Assembly (NCBI GenBank): GCA_013214575.1
Contig: JABSSD010000096.1
Span: 1 to 64,000 of the forward strand
Length of the DNA stretch: 64,000 nucleotides
Direction: 5' to 3'
DNA from: Paracoccaceae bacterium
Lineage (GTDB): Bacteria > Pseudomonadota > Alphaproteobacteria > Rhodobacterales > Rhodobacteraceae
Below are positions 10,721-20,944 of this stretch, piece by piece. The notes beneath the pieces were generated by a model. It saw only the letters and a list, made by a program, of their open reading frames with translations. It was not told where the DNA came from and did not search any database. The translations under genes and the position numbers were made by a program. Positions within the stretch are counted from its first letter, which is position 1; each line of letters starts with the position of its first letter.

Positions 10721-11164
10721 ATGAAAACACTGAAGAAGCGGCGGCGGGTGCAGATTATTGTGGTGTCAGTGGTGACCCTGGCGCTGGCCACCGGGCTGAT
10801 CGGCTGGGCCCTGCAGGATGGTATCAACTTTTTCCGGGCGCCCAGCGAAGTGGTTGCCCAGCCGCCGCTGGCCAGCGAAGTCTTTCGCATTGGTGGACTG
10901 GTCGAAGAGGGAACACTGGTCAAGGGCCAGGGCAAGGTGGTGACATTCTCGGTCACCGATGGTGGGGCCTCGGTTCCGGTGTCTTATACCGGTGTATTGC
11001 CGGACCTGTTTGAAGAGAACCAGGGGATGATCGGCACCGGAAACTACGTCGATGGTGTGTTTGTGGCCACTGAAATCCTTGCCAAACATGACGAGAGCTA
11101 TATGCCGAGAGAGGTTGTCGATGCGCTGAAAAAACAGGGTGTCTACGTCGATCCCGACAGTTGA
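10721..11164 (+). CDS. ccmE: Cytochrome c maturation protein CcmE
   Basis: 147 aa; FRIGGLVEEGTLVK, VPVSYTGVLPDLFEENQGMIGTG, LAKHDESYMPREV (heme-binding His/Tyr motif). Confidence 0.96.
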   Translation: MKTLKKRRRVQIIVVSVVTLALATGLIGWALQDGINFFRAPSEVVAQPPLASEVFRIGGLVEEGTLVKGQGKVVTFSVTDGGASVPVSYTGVLPDLFEENQGMIGTGNYVDGVFVATEILAKHDESYMPREVVDALKKQGVYVDPDS

Positions 11165-11181
11165 AGCAGCCTGACGGCTGC

Positions 11182-11214
11182 GGCCTCCGGCGGAGGTATT
11201 TAAGACAAGAAGAA
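11182..11214 (+). repeat. Dispersed palindrome + TATTT...AAGAAGAA element (copy 1)
   Basis: GGCCTCCGGCGGAGGTATTTAAGACAAGAAGAA; nearly identical to 23802-23835. Confidence 0.8.
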
Positions 11215-11303
11215 GCGCGCGGTCTGGACAACAGGGCGCGCGCTCTGCTGTCTGGGGGGTAAGATTTTGACGGCAGAGTGTTGCGCGGGTCCTATAGGAG
11301 AGC

Positions 11304-11918
11304 GTGATGCCAACTGTGCAGCAGATTGCCGAGGATATTGTCGCCCGTGAAGGCGGCTTTGTGAACGACCCTGATGATCCCGGCGGCGCCACCAATCATG
11401 GGGTGACGCTGGCGACGATGCAGCGATTGGGGCTGGATCTGACCCGAGATGGCCGCATCGGGGTGGCGGATGTGCAGGCGCTGAGCCGGGCCCAGGCGGT
11501 GGAGATATTTGTGGAGCATTATTTTACCGCGCCACAGATCTGTGATCTTCCGGCTGAGCTGCAACCGTCGGTGTTCGATATGTATGTCAATGCCGGCGGC
11601 AATGCGGTGAAGATCCTGCAGCGGCTGTTGCGTGACATGGGCTATGATGTTGCCGTGGACGGCGTGATCGGGCCACAGACTGCGGCGGCGGCTCGGGCGG
11701 CTGGCGCGGTGGATGCGCTGGCGTTGCGGGACGCCTATGGGGTGGCGCGGCGCAACTATTATTTTCGGCTGGCGGATCGTCGGGTGGCCAGCCGGAAATA
11801 TGCCCGCACCCGGGCGGGCGGCAAGGGCGGCTGGATTCGCCGCGCCGAAGCGTTTCTGTCGCCCTGTTATCACCTGAGCGATCAGGGTTTTCGCGCGCGG
11901 GTGGCAGCATGGGGCTGA
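11304..11918 (+). CDS. Glycosyl hydrolase 108 family / peptidoglycan-binding endolysin (GTA/phage-type)
   Basis: ARE/VAREGGFVNDPDDPGGATNHGVTLATMQR N-terminus plus PG-binding-like domain (DMGYDVAVDGVIGPQTAAA). Confidence 0.9.
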   Translation: MMPTVQQIAEDIVAREGGFVNDPDDPGGATNHGVTLATMQRLGLDLTRDGRIGVADVQALSRAQAVEIFVEHYFTAPQICDLPAELQPSVFDMYVNAGGNAVKILQRLLRDMGYDVAVDGVIGPQTAAAARAAGAVDALALRDAYGVARRNYYFRLADRRVASRKYARTRAGGKGGWIRRAEAFLSPCYHLSDQGFRARVAAWG

Positions 11919-12496
11919 TATCTGAAGTCTTGAGTGTCATTTTCGGAAGCAACCGCAATGTGTTGCGTGAAACTGTTGAAGTGTTTCGGGAGAATTTAGA
12001 AGCGGGTGCAGGTCGCGGTCATGACCGAGAGATGGCTGCTCTGGCACAGATGCAGGCTGAATTTCAAGTGGCCCAAAGGGGCCGATTTGATCGGCTGATG
12101 GATGCGGTGAACCGGATGCCGCGACCGGCACTGGCGCTGGGGACCCTTGGGTTGATGGTGTCGGCGATGGCGGATCCGGTGTGGTTTGCGGAGCGAATGC
12201 AGGGTTTAGCACTGGTGCCAGAGCCATTGTGGTGGTTGCTGGGGGTTGTGGTGTCGTTCTATTTTGGGGCGCGACAGCAGGTGAAAAGCCAGCAATTGCA
12301 ACGCGATATGGTGCAAATTTTGGCGCGTGCCCCGCAGGTGGTCAAAAATATCTCGGCGCTGCGCGGGCTGGCTGAGGGACCTATGGACAATGCGGCAACG
12401 CAGGGCGTTGCCACGGATGAAATTTCAGTGGCCACGCCGACGGAAAACCCGGCGCTTGACCACTGGACTAAAACCCGCCGGGGAGGGGCGGCATAA
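11909..12496 (+). CDS. Holin family protein (GTA-type)
   Basis: 195 aa, overlaps endolysin end; two hydrophobic segments (ALALGTLGLMVSAM, PLWWLLGVVVSFYFGAR). Confidence 0.8.
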   Translation: MGLISEVLSVIFGSNRNVLRETVEVFRENLEAGAGRGHDREMAALAQMQAEFQVAQRGRFDRLMDAVNRMPRPALALGTLGLMVSAMADPVWFAERMQGLALVPEPLWWLLGVVVSFYFGARQQVKSQQLQRDMVQILARAPQVVKNISALRGLAEGPMDNAATQGVATDEISVATPTENPALDHWTKTRRGGAA

Positions 12497-12568
12497 TGCA
12501 CAAACCTGTGACGGGATGGCGCGGTAATTGCCATTGGCCCGCTGCGCTGTTCGGCCTATACAGTCGCC

Positions 12569-14542
12569 ATGATTACAGAACTCGGACACTTCGCCCTCAT
12601 CCTCGCCTTTTTGATTGCTATCGTGCAAATGGTGGTGCCGCTGATTGGTGCCCATAAGCGATGGCCGGGATGGATGGCGGTTGCCGAGCCGGCCGCACAG
12701 GCGCAGTTCCTGTTTACCGCCTTTTCCTTTGGCGCCCTGACCTGGGCCTTTGTGACCTCTGATTTCTCGCTGAAGCTGGTGGTGGAAAACAGCCATTCGG
12801 CCAAGCCTATGCTGTATAAAATCAGCGGCACATGGGGCAACCATGAGGGCTCGATGCTGCTCTGGGTGCTTATCGTTTCGCTGTTTGGCGCCCTTGCCTC
12901 GGTGTTTGGCGATGGTTTGCCGCCAACCCTGAAGGCGCGTGTGCTGGCAGTGCAGGCCTCGATCGGGGTGGCGTTTTTTGCCTTTCTTCTGTTCACCTCG
13001 AATCCGTTTTTGCGCATGGTGATGGTGCCGTTTGATGGCCAGGATCTGAATCCGCTGCTGCAGGATCCGGGCCTGGCCTTTCACCCGCCGTTTTTGTACC
13101 TCGGCTATGTCGGTCTGAGCATGGCGTTTTCATTTGCCATTGCCGCCCTGATCGAAGGCCGCGTTGATGCGGCCTGGGGGCGCTGGGTGCGGCCCTGGAC
13201 CCTGGCGGCCTGGGTCTTCTTGACCATCGGCATCGCTCTGGGCAGCTGGTGGGCCTATTACGAGCTGGGCTGGGGCGGTTTCTGGTTCTGGGATCCGGTT
13301 GAGAATGCATCCTTCATGCCGTGGATTCTGGCCACCGCGCTGCTGCACAGTGCGATTGTGGTCGAAAAGCGCGAGTCGCTGAAAAGCTGGACAATTCTGC
13401 TGGCGATCCTGGCCTTCAGCTTCTCGCTGGTGGGTACCTTTATCGTGCGGTCGGGGTTGCTGACCTCGGTGCATGCCTTTGCCACCGATCCGGTGCGCGG
13501 AGTGTTTATCCTGTATATCCTGGCGATCTTTACCGGTGGTGCACTGACCCTGTTTGCCACCCGTGCGCAGGCGATGGAGGCCAAGGGGGTGTTTGGCGTG
13601 GTCAGCCGCGAGAGCATGCTGGTGGTCAATAACGTGCTGCTGGCCGTCAGCTGTTTTGTGGTGTTCTTTGGCACTCTGTGGCCGATTGTGGCCGAACTGG
13701 CCTTTGACCGGAAGCTGAGCGTCGGACCGCCTTTCTTTAACGCCGCCTTTACGCCGTTTATGGTGGTGCTGGGGCTGGTGATGCCGGTGGGCGCCATGTT
13801 GCCGTGGAAACGGGGCAGGCTGGGCCGTGCGGCCTGGGCCCTGCGTTATGTGTTTGTGCTGGCGGTTGCCCTCGGTGTTACCGCCTGGGCGATGCAGTCG
13901 GGCCGCTCGGTGCTGGGGCCGGTGGGTTTGTTCCTGGGGTCTTGGATGGTGTTTGGCGCCGCTGTCGATCTGTGGACGCGTACCGGGCGTTCTGGTGTGA
14001 TCGGGCGCCTTGCGCGGCTTGTGCGCTTGCCGCGGGCGGATTGGGGCAAGACGCTGGCACACGGTGGTCTTGGCATCACCATTTTTGCCATTGCCGGGCT
14101 GACCGCCTGGGAGGAAGAGGATATCCGGGTGGCCTATATCGGCCAGCCGTTTGAGGTTGGCGCCTATAGTTTGACGCTGGAAGGTGTCTCCCGCAGTCGG
14201 GGACCGAACTACTACGCAACAACTGGCACTGTGCGGGTGACCAAAGCCGGGCAGCTGGTGGCCATGATGAAACCTGAGAAACGCAATTACCCGGTGACGA
14301 AGATGCCAACCACCGAAGCGGCTATTGATTTCCGTTTCCTGCGGGACCTCTATGTGGTGGTCGGCGATCAGCAAGATGACGGTGGCTGGGTCATCCGGAC
14401 CTATATCAAACCGCTGGCCAACTGGATCTGGGGCGGCTGTTTGCTGATGGCACTGGGTGGCTTGCTGTCGCTGAGTGATCGCCGGTACCGGGTTGCTGTT
14501 GGCGCCCGCAAGTCGCCGATGACGGGGGTCGCTGCGGAATGA
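12569..14542 (+). CDS. ccmF: Heme lyase CcmF/NrfE family subunit
   Basis: WGNHEGSMLLWVLI, WAYYELGWGGFWFWDPVENASFMPW. Confidence 0.97.
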   Translation: MITELGHFALILAFLIAIVQMVVPLIGAHKRWPGWMAVAEPAAQAQFLFTAFSFGALTWAFVTSDFSLKLVVENSHSAKPMLYKISGTWGNHEGSMLLWVLIVSLFGALASVFGDGLPPTLKARVLAVQASIGVAFFAFLLFTSNPFLRMVMVPFDGQDLNPLLQDPGLAFHPPFLYLGYVGLSMAFSFAIAALIEGRVDAAWGRWVRPWTLAAWVFLTIGIALGSWWAYYELGWGGFWFWDPVENASFMPWILATALLHSAIVVEKRESLKSWTILLAILAFSFSLVGTFIVRSGLLTSVHAFATDPVRGVFILYILAIFTGGALTLFATRAQAMEAKGVFGVVSRESMLVVNNVLLAVSCFVVFFGTLWPIVAELAFDRKLSVGPPFFNAAFTPFMVVLGLVMPVGAMLPWKRGRLGRAAWALRYVFVLAVALGVTAWAMQSGRSVLGPVGLFLGSWMVFGAAVDLWTRTGRSGVIGRLARLVRLPRADWGKTLAHGGLGITIFAIAGLTAWEEEDIRVAYIGQPFEVGAYSLTLEGVSRSRGPNYYATTGTVRVTKAGQLVAMMKPEKRNYPVTKMPTTEAAIDFRFLRDLYVVVGDQQDDGGWVIRTYIKPLANWIWGGCLLMALGGLLSLSDRRYRVAVGARKSPMTGVAAE

Positions 14543-15012
14543 TTAATAGCTGGAAAACCTGGCTCGCTGCCTTTGCTGTCATGCTGAGCCTAATCGGCTC
14601 GGCCTGGGCGGTGCAACCGGATGAGGTGCTGGACGATCCGGTGCTTGAGGCGCGGGCGCGGGAGCTGTCCAAAGATCTGCGCTGTCTGGTGTGCCGCAAT
14701 GAAAGCATTGATGAAAGCAACGCCGATCTGGCCCGCGATCTGCGGATCTTGCTGCGCGAACGCCTGGTGGCTGGCGACAGCGATAGCCAGGCGATGGCGT
14801 TTATCGTTGATCGATACGGCGAATATGTGCTGCTTCGGCCCACCACAAGTGGCGCCAATTGGCTGTTGTGGGCGGCGGGTCCGGGGATGCTGATTTTGGC
14901 GATGATTATGGCTGGCTTCTATGTGCGCGGGCGGGCGGCGGCCTCAAAAATCGCTGATGCGGGTTTGACCGGGGCCGAGCAGGCCCGGCTAAAGGAACTG
15001 CTGGACGAATGA
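14539..15012 (+). CDS. ccmH: Cytochrome c-type biogenesis protein CcmH
   Basis: DLRCLVCRNESIDESNADLARDLR (LRCxxC motif), 4-bp overlap with ccmF. Confidence 0.95.
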   Translation: MINSWKTWLAAFAVMLSLIGSAWAVQPDEVLDDPVLEARARELSKDLRCLVCRNESIDESNADLARDLRILLRERLVAGDSDSQAMAFIVDRYGEYVLLRPTTSGANWLLWAAGPGMLILAMIMAGFYVRGRAAASKIADAGLTGAEQARLKELLDE

Positions 15013-15183
15013 TTGCATATCAGGATTGGGGTTGCTAGGGTGACCCCGGTCCGCAGTTCACCCAGGCTCCGCCATGCGCTAAACCTGCATATCATCGATC
15101 CGGTTCCTTTGCTCAGGATACCATCAGGATAAGGGCGGGCATCCACATCCCTTAACGGGCTGCGGTATCCATGGGAGAGATAT

Positions 15184-15732
15184 ATGACCCGGGATGTTAT
15201 TCGGCTGACCCTTGCCGACCTGTCACAATTCACCAAATCACTGCGCGGCCTATTGCCCGATCCCCCCAGCCACGTTGAAATGTTGAACCTGGTGGCACAG
15301 GCGGCGGGCTACAAAAACTTTCAACACCTGCGGGCGACAAATACGCCGACCCCACCCGTGGACCGAGGTCGGGTTGACCGTGCCCTGCGCAATTTCGATG
15401 CTGAGGGACGGTTTGCCAATTGGCCGGGTAAAACCAGCATGCAATATCTGTGCCTATGGGCGGTCTGGGCCTTGATCCCGCCGCGAACCATTATGAATGA
15501 GCGCCAGATCAGCGCCTTTATCGACCAGAAAACCGCCACCAGTGATGCCGCACAAATCCGTCGTTCGCTGGTGGAAATGAAACTTCTGACCCGCACCAGG
15601 GACGGCTCGCAGTATCGCCGGGTCGAGCAACCGGTGCCTGCTGATCCCCGAGCGCTGATTGCCGAACTGCGCGAGGCACAAAGACCACCCTTGCCTGACG
15701 TTGCGTTTGCCTTTCACCGACCGGCTACCTAA
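15184..15732 (+). CDS. DUF2087-type domain-containing protein
   Basis: 182 aa; region FDAEGRFANWPGKTSMQYLCLWAVWALIPPRTIMNERQISAFI resembles DUF2087. Confidence 0.7.
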   Translation: MTRDVIRLTLADLSQFTKSLRGLLPDPPSHVEMLNLVAQAAGYKNFQHLRATNTPTPPVDRGRVDRALRNFDAEGRFANWPGKTSMQYLCLWAVWALIPPRTIMNERQISAFIDQKTATSDAAQIRRSLVEMKLLTRTRDGSQYRRVEQPVPADPRALIAELREAQRPPLPDVAFAFHRPAT

Positions 15733-15769
15733 GTCAGCATGCAAACAACTTAAAATGATGTGAGGCCGA

Positions 15770-16549
15770 GTGATGGACTACAAGGAAATTACCTATTTGC
15801 TGGCGGATGGGCTGGCGATTGTGACGTTGAACCGCCCTGAAAAGATGAACGCGCTGACCAGTCAGATGCGGGCCGAGATCACCCATGCCATGCGCCGGGC
15901 CGGTGGCGAGGCGCGGGCCGTTGTGCTGACCGGGGCAGGGGCGGCCTTTTGCTCGGGGCAGGACCTGAGCGATGCCAGCAATGGCAAAGACCTGGATCTG
16001 GAACGCACCCTGAGGGACGAATACACCCCGATGCTTGAGGCGGTGTATGACTGCCCGGTGCCGACCATTGCGGCGGTGAACGGTCCGGTGGCTGGCGCCG
16101 GGGCCAATCTGGCGCTGGCAACAGACGTGGTGATCGCGACTGAGAGTGCCTATTTCATGCAGGCCTTTGCCCGTATTGGCCTGATGCCGGATGCCGGCGG
16201 CACCTGGTTCCTGCCACGGCAGATGGGCATGGCCAAAGCCATGGGTGCGGCGCTGTTTGCCGATAAGATCTCGGCCCGGCAGGCCAGTGATTGGGGCATG
16301 ATCTGGGAAGCGGTGCCGGACGCGGAGTTTGGCGATCAGTGGCGGGCGCGGGCCACCTATCTTGCCAAGGGGCCAACCAAGGCCTTTGGTGCCATCAAAC
16401 AGGCGATCCGGGCCAGCTCGGGCAACAGCTTGCCGGAACAGCTGTCGGTCGAGGCGCATCTGCAGGGCGAATGTGGCAAGTCCCGCGATTTCCTGGAGGG
16501 TGTCACCGCCTTTATGGAAAAACGCCCGGCAAAATTCGAAGGCCGCTAA
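15770..16549 (+). CDS. Enoyl-CoA hydratase/isomerase family protein (PaaG-like)
   Basis: VTLNRPEKMNALTSQM, LTGAGAAFCSGQDL, AAVNGPVAGAGANLALATDVVIA crotonase motifs. Confidence 0.9.
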   Translation: MMDYKEITYLLADGLAIVTLNRPEKMNALTSQMRAEITHAMRRAGGEARAVVLTGAGAAFCSGQDLSDASNGKDLDLERTLRDEYTPMLEAVYDCPVPTIAAVNGPVAGAGANLALATDVVIATESAYFMQAFARIGLMPDAGGTWFLPRQMGMAKAMGAALFADKISARQASDWGMIWEAVPDAEFGDQWRARATYLAKGPTKAFGAIKQAIRASSGNSLPEQLSVEAHLQGECGKSRDFLEGVTAFMEKRPAKFEGR

Positions 16550-16608
16550 GCCTCAGGCCGCCGTTTGCTATCAAGCGGCGGCCATTTCACGTCATGTCAT
16601 CTCTGGCG

Positions 16609-17838
16609 TCAAGCGGCGGGCAACAATGCGATATCGGTGCTGACGTCAAAGGTATCGCCTGCGTTCTCCAACCGGATGACTATGACACCGTCAGCCATTA
16701 TGACCGCGTCGGTGCCGCCACTGCTGTTGGCCTCAGTCACCATGGTCATTGCCGGTTCTGGCTGGCTGTCGTCATAAATATAGCCCAGAACGTCTTCGCC
16801 ATCGGTGAAATCTGTAATCACGGTGGCCTCATGGCCTTCGATCCAATCGCCGGTCAAAAAGACGTCCTCACCTTCGCCTCCGGTCACCGTGTCACCGATG
16901 CCGGAAAAAATAGTGTCGTTGCCATCGCCGCCATCAATGATATCGCCGTCACTGTCGGTATCCTGCGAGAAGTCCAGTTTCAAAAGTTCCTCCAGCTCGG
17001 CAGGCGTCATGTCGGCAGGAGGATTGGTGAATAGATCAACAAGAACCTGATCGTCGATGAAGCCACTGGCGTAAATAAGGTCATCGCCACTGCCCCCATT
17101 TAATTCATCGGTTCCAGTGCCGTCCGTCAGGATATCATTGCCGGCACCACCGTTCAGCGTGTCATCACCGTCTTGACCAAAGAGCAGGTCATTGCCGTCG
17201 CCGCCCTTGAGCACATCATGGCCCTCACCGCCAGTCAGCAGATCATTCCCCCGGTTGCCGCCGACAGTGTCATCACCGAGGCCACCGTCAACCAGATCAT
17301 CACCGTTGCCCCCAGAGACACTGTCATCACCACCGCCGCCATAGATGGTGTCATCACCGTCGTCACCAAAAACACGGTCGGCACCAGCGCCGCCGCGCAG
17401 AAAATCATTGCCGTCCTGGCCCAGAACGGTGTCGTTGCCGTCGCCGCCATAGACGCTGTCATCGCCGGCACCGCCAGAGGCGACATCATTGCCACGACCG
17501 CCATAGACCTTGTCGTTATCTTCGCCACCATCCAATTGGTCGTTACCGTTGCCGCCAAACAGGCTGTCGTCGTCGAAGCCGCCGGTAATGGTGTCATCTC
17601 CGTTGTCGCCAAACAGCCGATCGGCCCCTTTGCCGCCGTCCATTTCGTCGTCACCGTCCAGACCCACCATGCTGTCCGCGGCAGAGGTTCCCTGCAACAG
17701 GTCGTTGCCCGCGGTTGCTGTGGTTGGTTCCTGCTCGATGGGTATCTGGTCGCTACCACTTTCGGAGGTATCATCGTCGTCATCTGTCACCACAAAACCG
17801 ACAACCAGTCCCAAACCAATCAATGTCATCCAAATCAT
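16609..17838 (-). CDS. RTX-type calcium-binding protein with N-terminal membrane segment
   Basis: Many GGxGxDxxxGGxGxD nonapeptide repeats after [23 protein letters not shown]. Confidence 0.9.
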   Translation of the reverse strand: MIWMTLIGLGLVVGFVVTDDDDDTSESGSDQIPIEQEPTTATAGNDLLQGTSAADSMVGLDGDDEMDGGKGADRLFGDNGDDTITGGFDDDSLFGGNGNDQLDGGEDNDKVYGGRGNDVASGGAGDDSVYGGDGNDTVLGQDGNDFLRGGAGADRVFGDDGDDTIYGGGGDDSVSGGNGDDLVDGGLGDDTVGGNRGNDLLTGGEGHDVLKGGDGNDLLFGQDGDDTLNGGAGNDILTDGTGTDELNGGSGDDLIYASGFIDDQVLVDLFTNPPADMTPAELEELLKLDFSQDTDSDGDIIDGGDGNDTIFSGIGDTVTGGEGEDVFLTGDWIEGHEATVITDFTDGEDVLGYIYDDSQPEPAMTMVTEANSSGGTDAVIMADGVIVIRLENAGDTFDVSTDIALLPAA

Positions 17839-17977
17839 TATTAGTGTCCGATCTAAAGAATGTGGTGAAATTATGTAGAATTAATGAAAAGTTAGGATGT
17901 TGCCCGAAGGGGCGTCAAGCAGATTCGACTATTATGTCGGTGTCGAGAACAATGGCCGGAAATCACGATCATTGGGG

Positions 17978-18014
17978 CAAAAAACAGCCCCAAACCATTA
18001 GGTTTGGAGCTTTT
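17978..18014 (-). terminator. Rho-independent terminator of gltA
   Basis: Minus strand AGCTCCAAACC-TAAT-GGTTTGGGGCT-GTTTTTT. Confidence 0.8.
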
Positions 18015-18051
18015 GTTAAACACGTTATAGCCGCTATTGCGCGGCGTCAGA

Positions 18052-19347
18052 TTACCGATTCTCGATATCGGTATAGCTGCGTGCGGTCGCGCCGAGATAC
18101 AATTGACGCGGGCGGCCGATTTTATTCTGTGGATCGGCGATCATTTCTTTCCACTGCGACACCCAACCGACGGTACGGGCAACCGTAAAGATCGGCGTGA
18201 ACATCGAGGTTGGAAAGCCCATCGCCTCAAGAATGATGCCCGAATAGAAATCGACGTTGGGGAACAGTTTCTTTTCGATGAAATAGGGATCATGCAACGC
18301 GGTCTGTTCCAGCTCTTTGGCAACCTGCAGCAGCGGGTTGTCTTCGATTCCCAGCAGTTCCAGAACCTCGTCAGCCGACTGTTTTAGCACCGTGGCGCGC
18401 GGATCGATGTTCTTGTAAACCCGGTGGCCAAAGCCCATCAGGCGGAACGGATCGCTCTTGTCTTTGGCGCGGGCGATGAATTCAGGAATGCGGTCAACGG
18501 TGCCGATTTCCTTGAGCATTTCCAGGCAGGCCTGATTGGCGCCACCGTGGGCCGGACCCCACAGGCAGGCGATACCCGCAGCAACACAGGCAAAGGGGTT
18601 GGCGCCCGAGGAGGAGGCCAGACGCACGGTTGATGTCGATGCGTTCTGCTCGTGGTCGGCGTGCAGGGTGAAAATACGGTCCATGGCGCGGGCCAGGATC
18701 GGGTTCACATTGTAGTCTTCTGCCGGCACCGAGAAACACATGTGCAGGAAGTTGGCCGCGTAATCCAGATCGTTGCGCGGATAGACAAACGGTTGTCCGA
18801 TTGAATATTTATAGGCCATCGCTGCGATGGTCGGCAGTTTGGCGATCAGCCGGATGGAGGCCACTTCACGCTGCCACGGGTCGGCGATATCGGTGGAATC
18901 GTGATAAAATGCCGACATCGCCCCAACAACACCAACCAGCGTCGCCATCGGATGAGCATCGCGACGGAAGCCCCTGAAAAAGTTGTGCATCTGTTCATGC
19001 ACCATGGTGTGACGGGTCACACGGCCTTCGAAATCTTCCAGCTGGGTGGCGGTCGGCAGCTCGCCGTAAAGCAGCAGATAGCACACTTCTAGGTAATGCG
19101 ACTTACCGGCCAGTTGGTCGATGGGATAGCCGCGGTGCAGCAGTTCACCCTTGTCGCCATCGATAAAGGTGATGGTGCTGTCGCAGCTGGCTGTCGAGGT
19201 AAAACCCGGATCGTAAGTGAACACACCCGCCTGGGCATATAGCTTCCGGATATCAATAACATCTGGCCCGGCTGTGGGTGAAAAGATCGGTAGCTCATAG
19301 GATTCGCCATTGAGGCTAAGCGTGGCGGACTTCTTGGTGTCGGTCAT
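18052..19347 (-). CDS. gltA: Citrate synthase
   Basis: 431 aa; [72 protein letters not shown]. Confidence 0.98.
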   Translation of the reverse strand: MTDTKKSATLSLNGESYELPIFSPTAGPDVIDIRKLYAQAGVFTYDPGFTSTASCDSTITFIDGDKGELLHRGYPIDQLAGKSHYLEVCYLLLYGELPTATQLEDFEGRVTRHTMVHEQMHNFFRGFRRDAHPMATLVGVVGAMSAFYHDSTDIADPWQREVASIRLIAKLPTIAAMAYKYSIGQPFVYPRNDLDYAANFLHMCFSVPAEDYNVNPILARAMDRIFTLHADHEQNASTSTVRLASSSGANPFACVAAGIACLWGPAHGGANQACLEMLKEIGTVDRIPEFIARAKDKSDPFRLMGFGHRVYKNIDPRATVLKQSADEVLELLGIEDNPLLQVAKELEQTALHDPYFIEKKLFPNVDFYSGIILEAMGFPTSMFTPIFTVARTVGWVSQWKEMIADPQNKIGRPRQLYLGATARSYTDIENR

Positions 19348-19465
19348 GGATATCCCTTCCTGTTACTGGCATGAAATGGCATCGGGCCACTGCACGCAGG
19401 CACGGCCTGCGCGATTGAACCGCAGGCTTTGTTATTTTGAGTAGATTACAACAGCGTACAGCTGG

Positions 19466-20866
19466 TTAACCCACGGCATCGTTGAGTCGGGCCATGGTTT
19501 CATCGCGGCCCAGAATCGACATCATGTCAAAAACCGAAGGCGTCACCGCGCGTCCTGCCAGTGCTGCCCGCAATGGGCCAGCCAACTTGCCGAACTTGGT
19601 GTCATGGGCTTCTGCAAATTCATTCAGAAGCTCCTCCAGATCATCTCTGGTCCAGCTAACATTTTGCAGCTGCGGCGTCAATTCACCCAGTATACCGTCG
19701 GATACAGCAGCCAGCGCCTTGGCGGCTTTTTGATCCGGCTGAATGGGACGTGACGCCAGGGCAAATTCAGCCTTTTCAAGGAGATTCGGGAATGTTTTGG
19801 CCCGTTCCTTGAGGCAATACATCGCTTTCTCCAGAGCGGCTGACTGCGCGTCAGTCAGGGCAGGCTGTTTTGCCGCTGCCAGATATTGCTGAATTTCATG
19901 CCGCAACGCAGCGTCACCGCTGATGGCGATGTGTTGGCCAGACAGGTTCTCCAGCTTTTTGGTGTCAAACCGGGCCGGGCTTTTGCCGATTCCGTCCAAG
20001 TCAAACCAGTCAAGTGCCTGGGCATCGGTAAAGAACTCGTCATCGCCGTGGCTCCAGCCGAGACGGGTCAGATAGTTGCGCATGCCACCCGCCGAATAGC
20101 CCATCGCCTGATATTCCTGGGCGCCAAGGGCGCCGTGGCGTTTCGACAGTTTCTTGCCATCTGGCCCATGAATCAACGGGATATGCGACCAGACTGGCAC
20201 CTGCCAACCCATGGCCTGATAGATGGTCATCTGGCGGGCTGCATTGTTGAGATGGTCATCACCGCGGATCACATGGGTGACACCCATATCGTGATCATCC
20301 ACCACCACCGCCAGCATATAGACCGGGGTGCCATCCGAGCGCAGCAGGATCATGTCGTCCAGCTGATCATTGCCAATGGTGACGTCGCCCTGCACCTGGT
20401 CCTCAATAATGGTCACGCCGCGCTGCGGCGCTTTGATGCGGATCACATAGGGCGCATCGGGGTGGGTGGCGGCGTCGGCGTCGCGCCAGGGCGAGCGGTA
20501 CAGGGTGGATTTGCCGTCGGTCTTGGCCTGGTCGCGAAAGGCGGCGATTTCCTCCTGGCTGGCAAAACACTTGTAGGCCTTACCTTCGGCCAGCAATTGA
20601 TTGGCCACCTCCGCGTGGCGGGCGGCGCCGTCAAACTGGCTGATGACCTCTCCGTCATGATCCAGCCCCAGCCAGGCCATGCCCTGCAGGATCGCAGCGG
20701 TTGCCTCGGGCGAGGATCGCTGCCGGTCGGTATCCTCGATGCGCAGCAGGAATTTACCACCCCGGCCGCGGGCATATAGCCAGTTGAACAGCGCGGTGCG
20801 GGCGCCGCCAATATGGAGAAAGCCGGTCGGGGATGGGGCGAAGCGGGTGACGACCTGTTGAGACAT
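19466..20866 (-). CDS. gltX: Glutamate--tRNA ligase
   Basis: [26 protein letters not shown] (HIGH), KLSKRHGA (KMSKS-type); likely start MSQQVVTRF. Confidence 0.97.
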   Translation of the reverse strand: MSQQVVTRFAPSPTGFLHIGGARTALFNWLYARGRGGKFLLRIEDTDRQRSSPEATAAILQGMAWLGLDHDGEVISQFDGAARHAEVANQLLAEGKAYKCFASQEEIAAFRDQAKTDGKSTLYRSPWRDADAATHPDAPYVIRIKAPQRGVTIIEDQVQGDVTIGNDQLDDMILLRSDGTPVYMLAVVVDDHDMGVTHVIRGDDHLNNAARQMTIYQAMGWQVPVWSHIPLIHGPDGKKLSKRHGALGAQEYQAMGYSAGGMRNYLTRLGWSHGDDEFFTDAQALDWFDLDGIGKSPARFDTKKLENLSGQHIAISGDAALRHEIQQYLAAAKQPALTDAQSAALEKAMYCLKERAKTFPNLLEKAEFALASRPIQPDQKAAKALAAVSDGILGELTPQLQNVSWTRDDLEELLNEFAEAHDTKFGKLAGPLRAALAGRAVTPSVFDMMSILGRDETMARLNDAVG

Positions 20867-20944
20867 GGGGGCCATTTACCTTTTGGAAACTATTGTGGGG
20901 ATAACTTTGAGCTCTGTTTACCGAGCCAAACGGTGAGGAGCAAG

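Noticed and set aside
13130-14374. 414-aa minus-strand ORF inside ccmF
   Set aside because: Antisense shadow ORF with His/Gln/Arg-rich composition and no motif; ccmF is unambiguous.
16805-17878. Several long plus-strand ORFs opposite the RTX gene (e.g. 17173-17844, 223 aa)
   Set aside because: They are antisense translations of the periodic GGxGxD repeats with low-complexity V/T/A composition; the minus-strand RTX frame explains the sequence.
20813-20944. Upstream extension of the comEC ORF
   Set aside because: Overlaps the 5' end of gltX in antisense; an ATG at 20945 gives a normal start.
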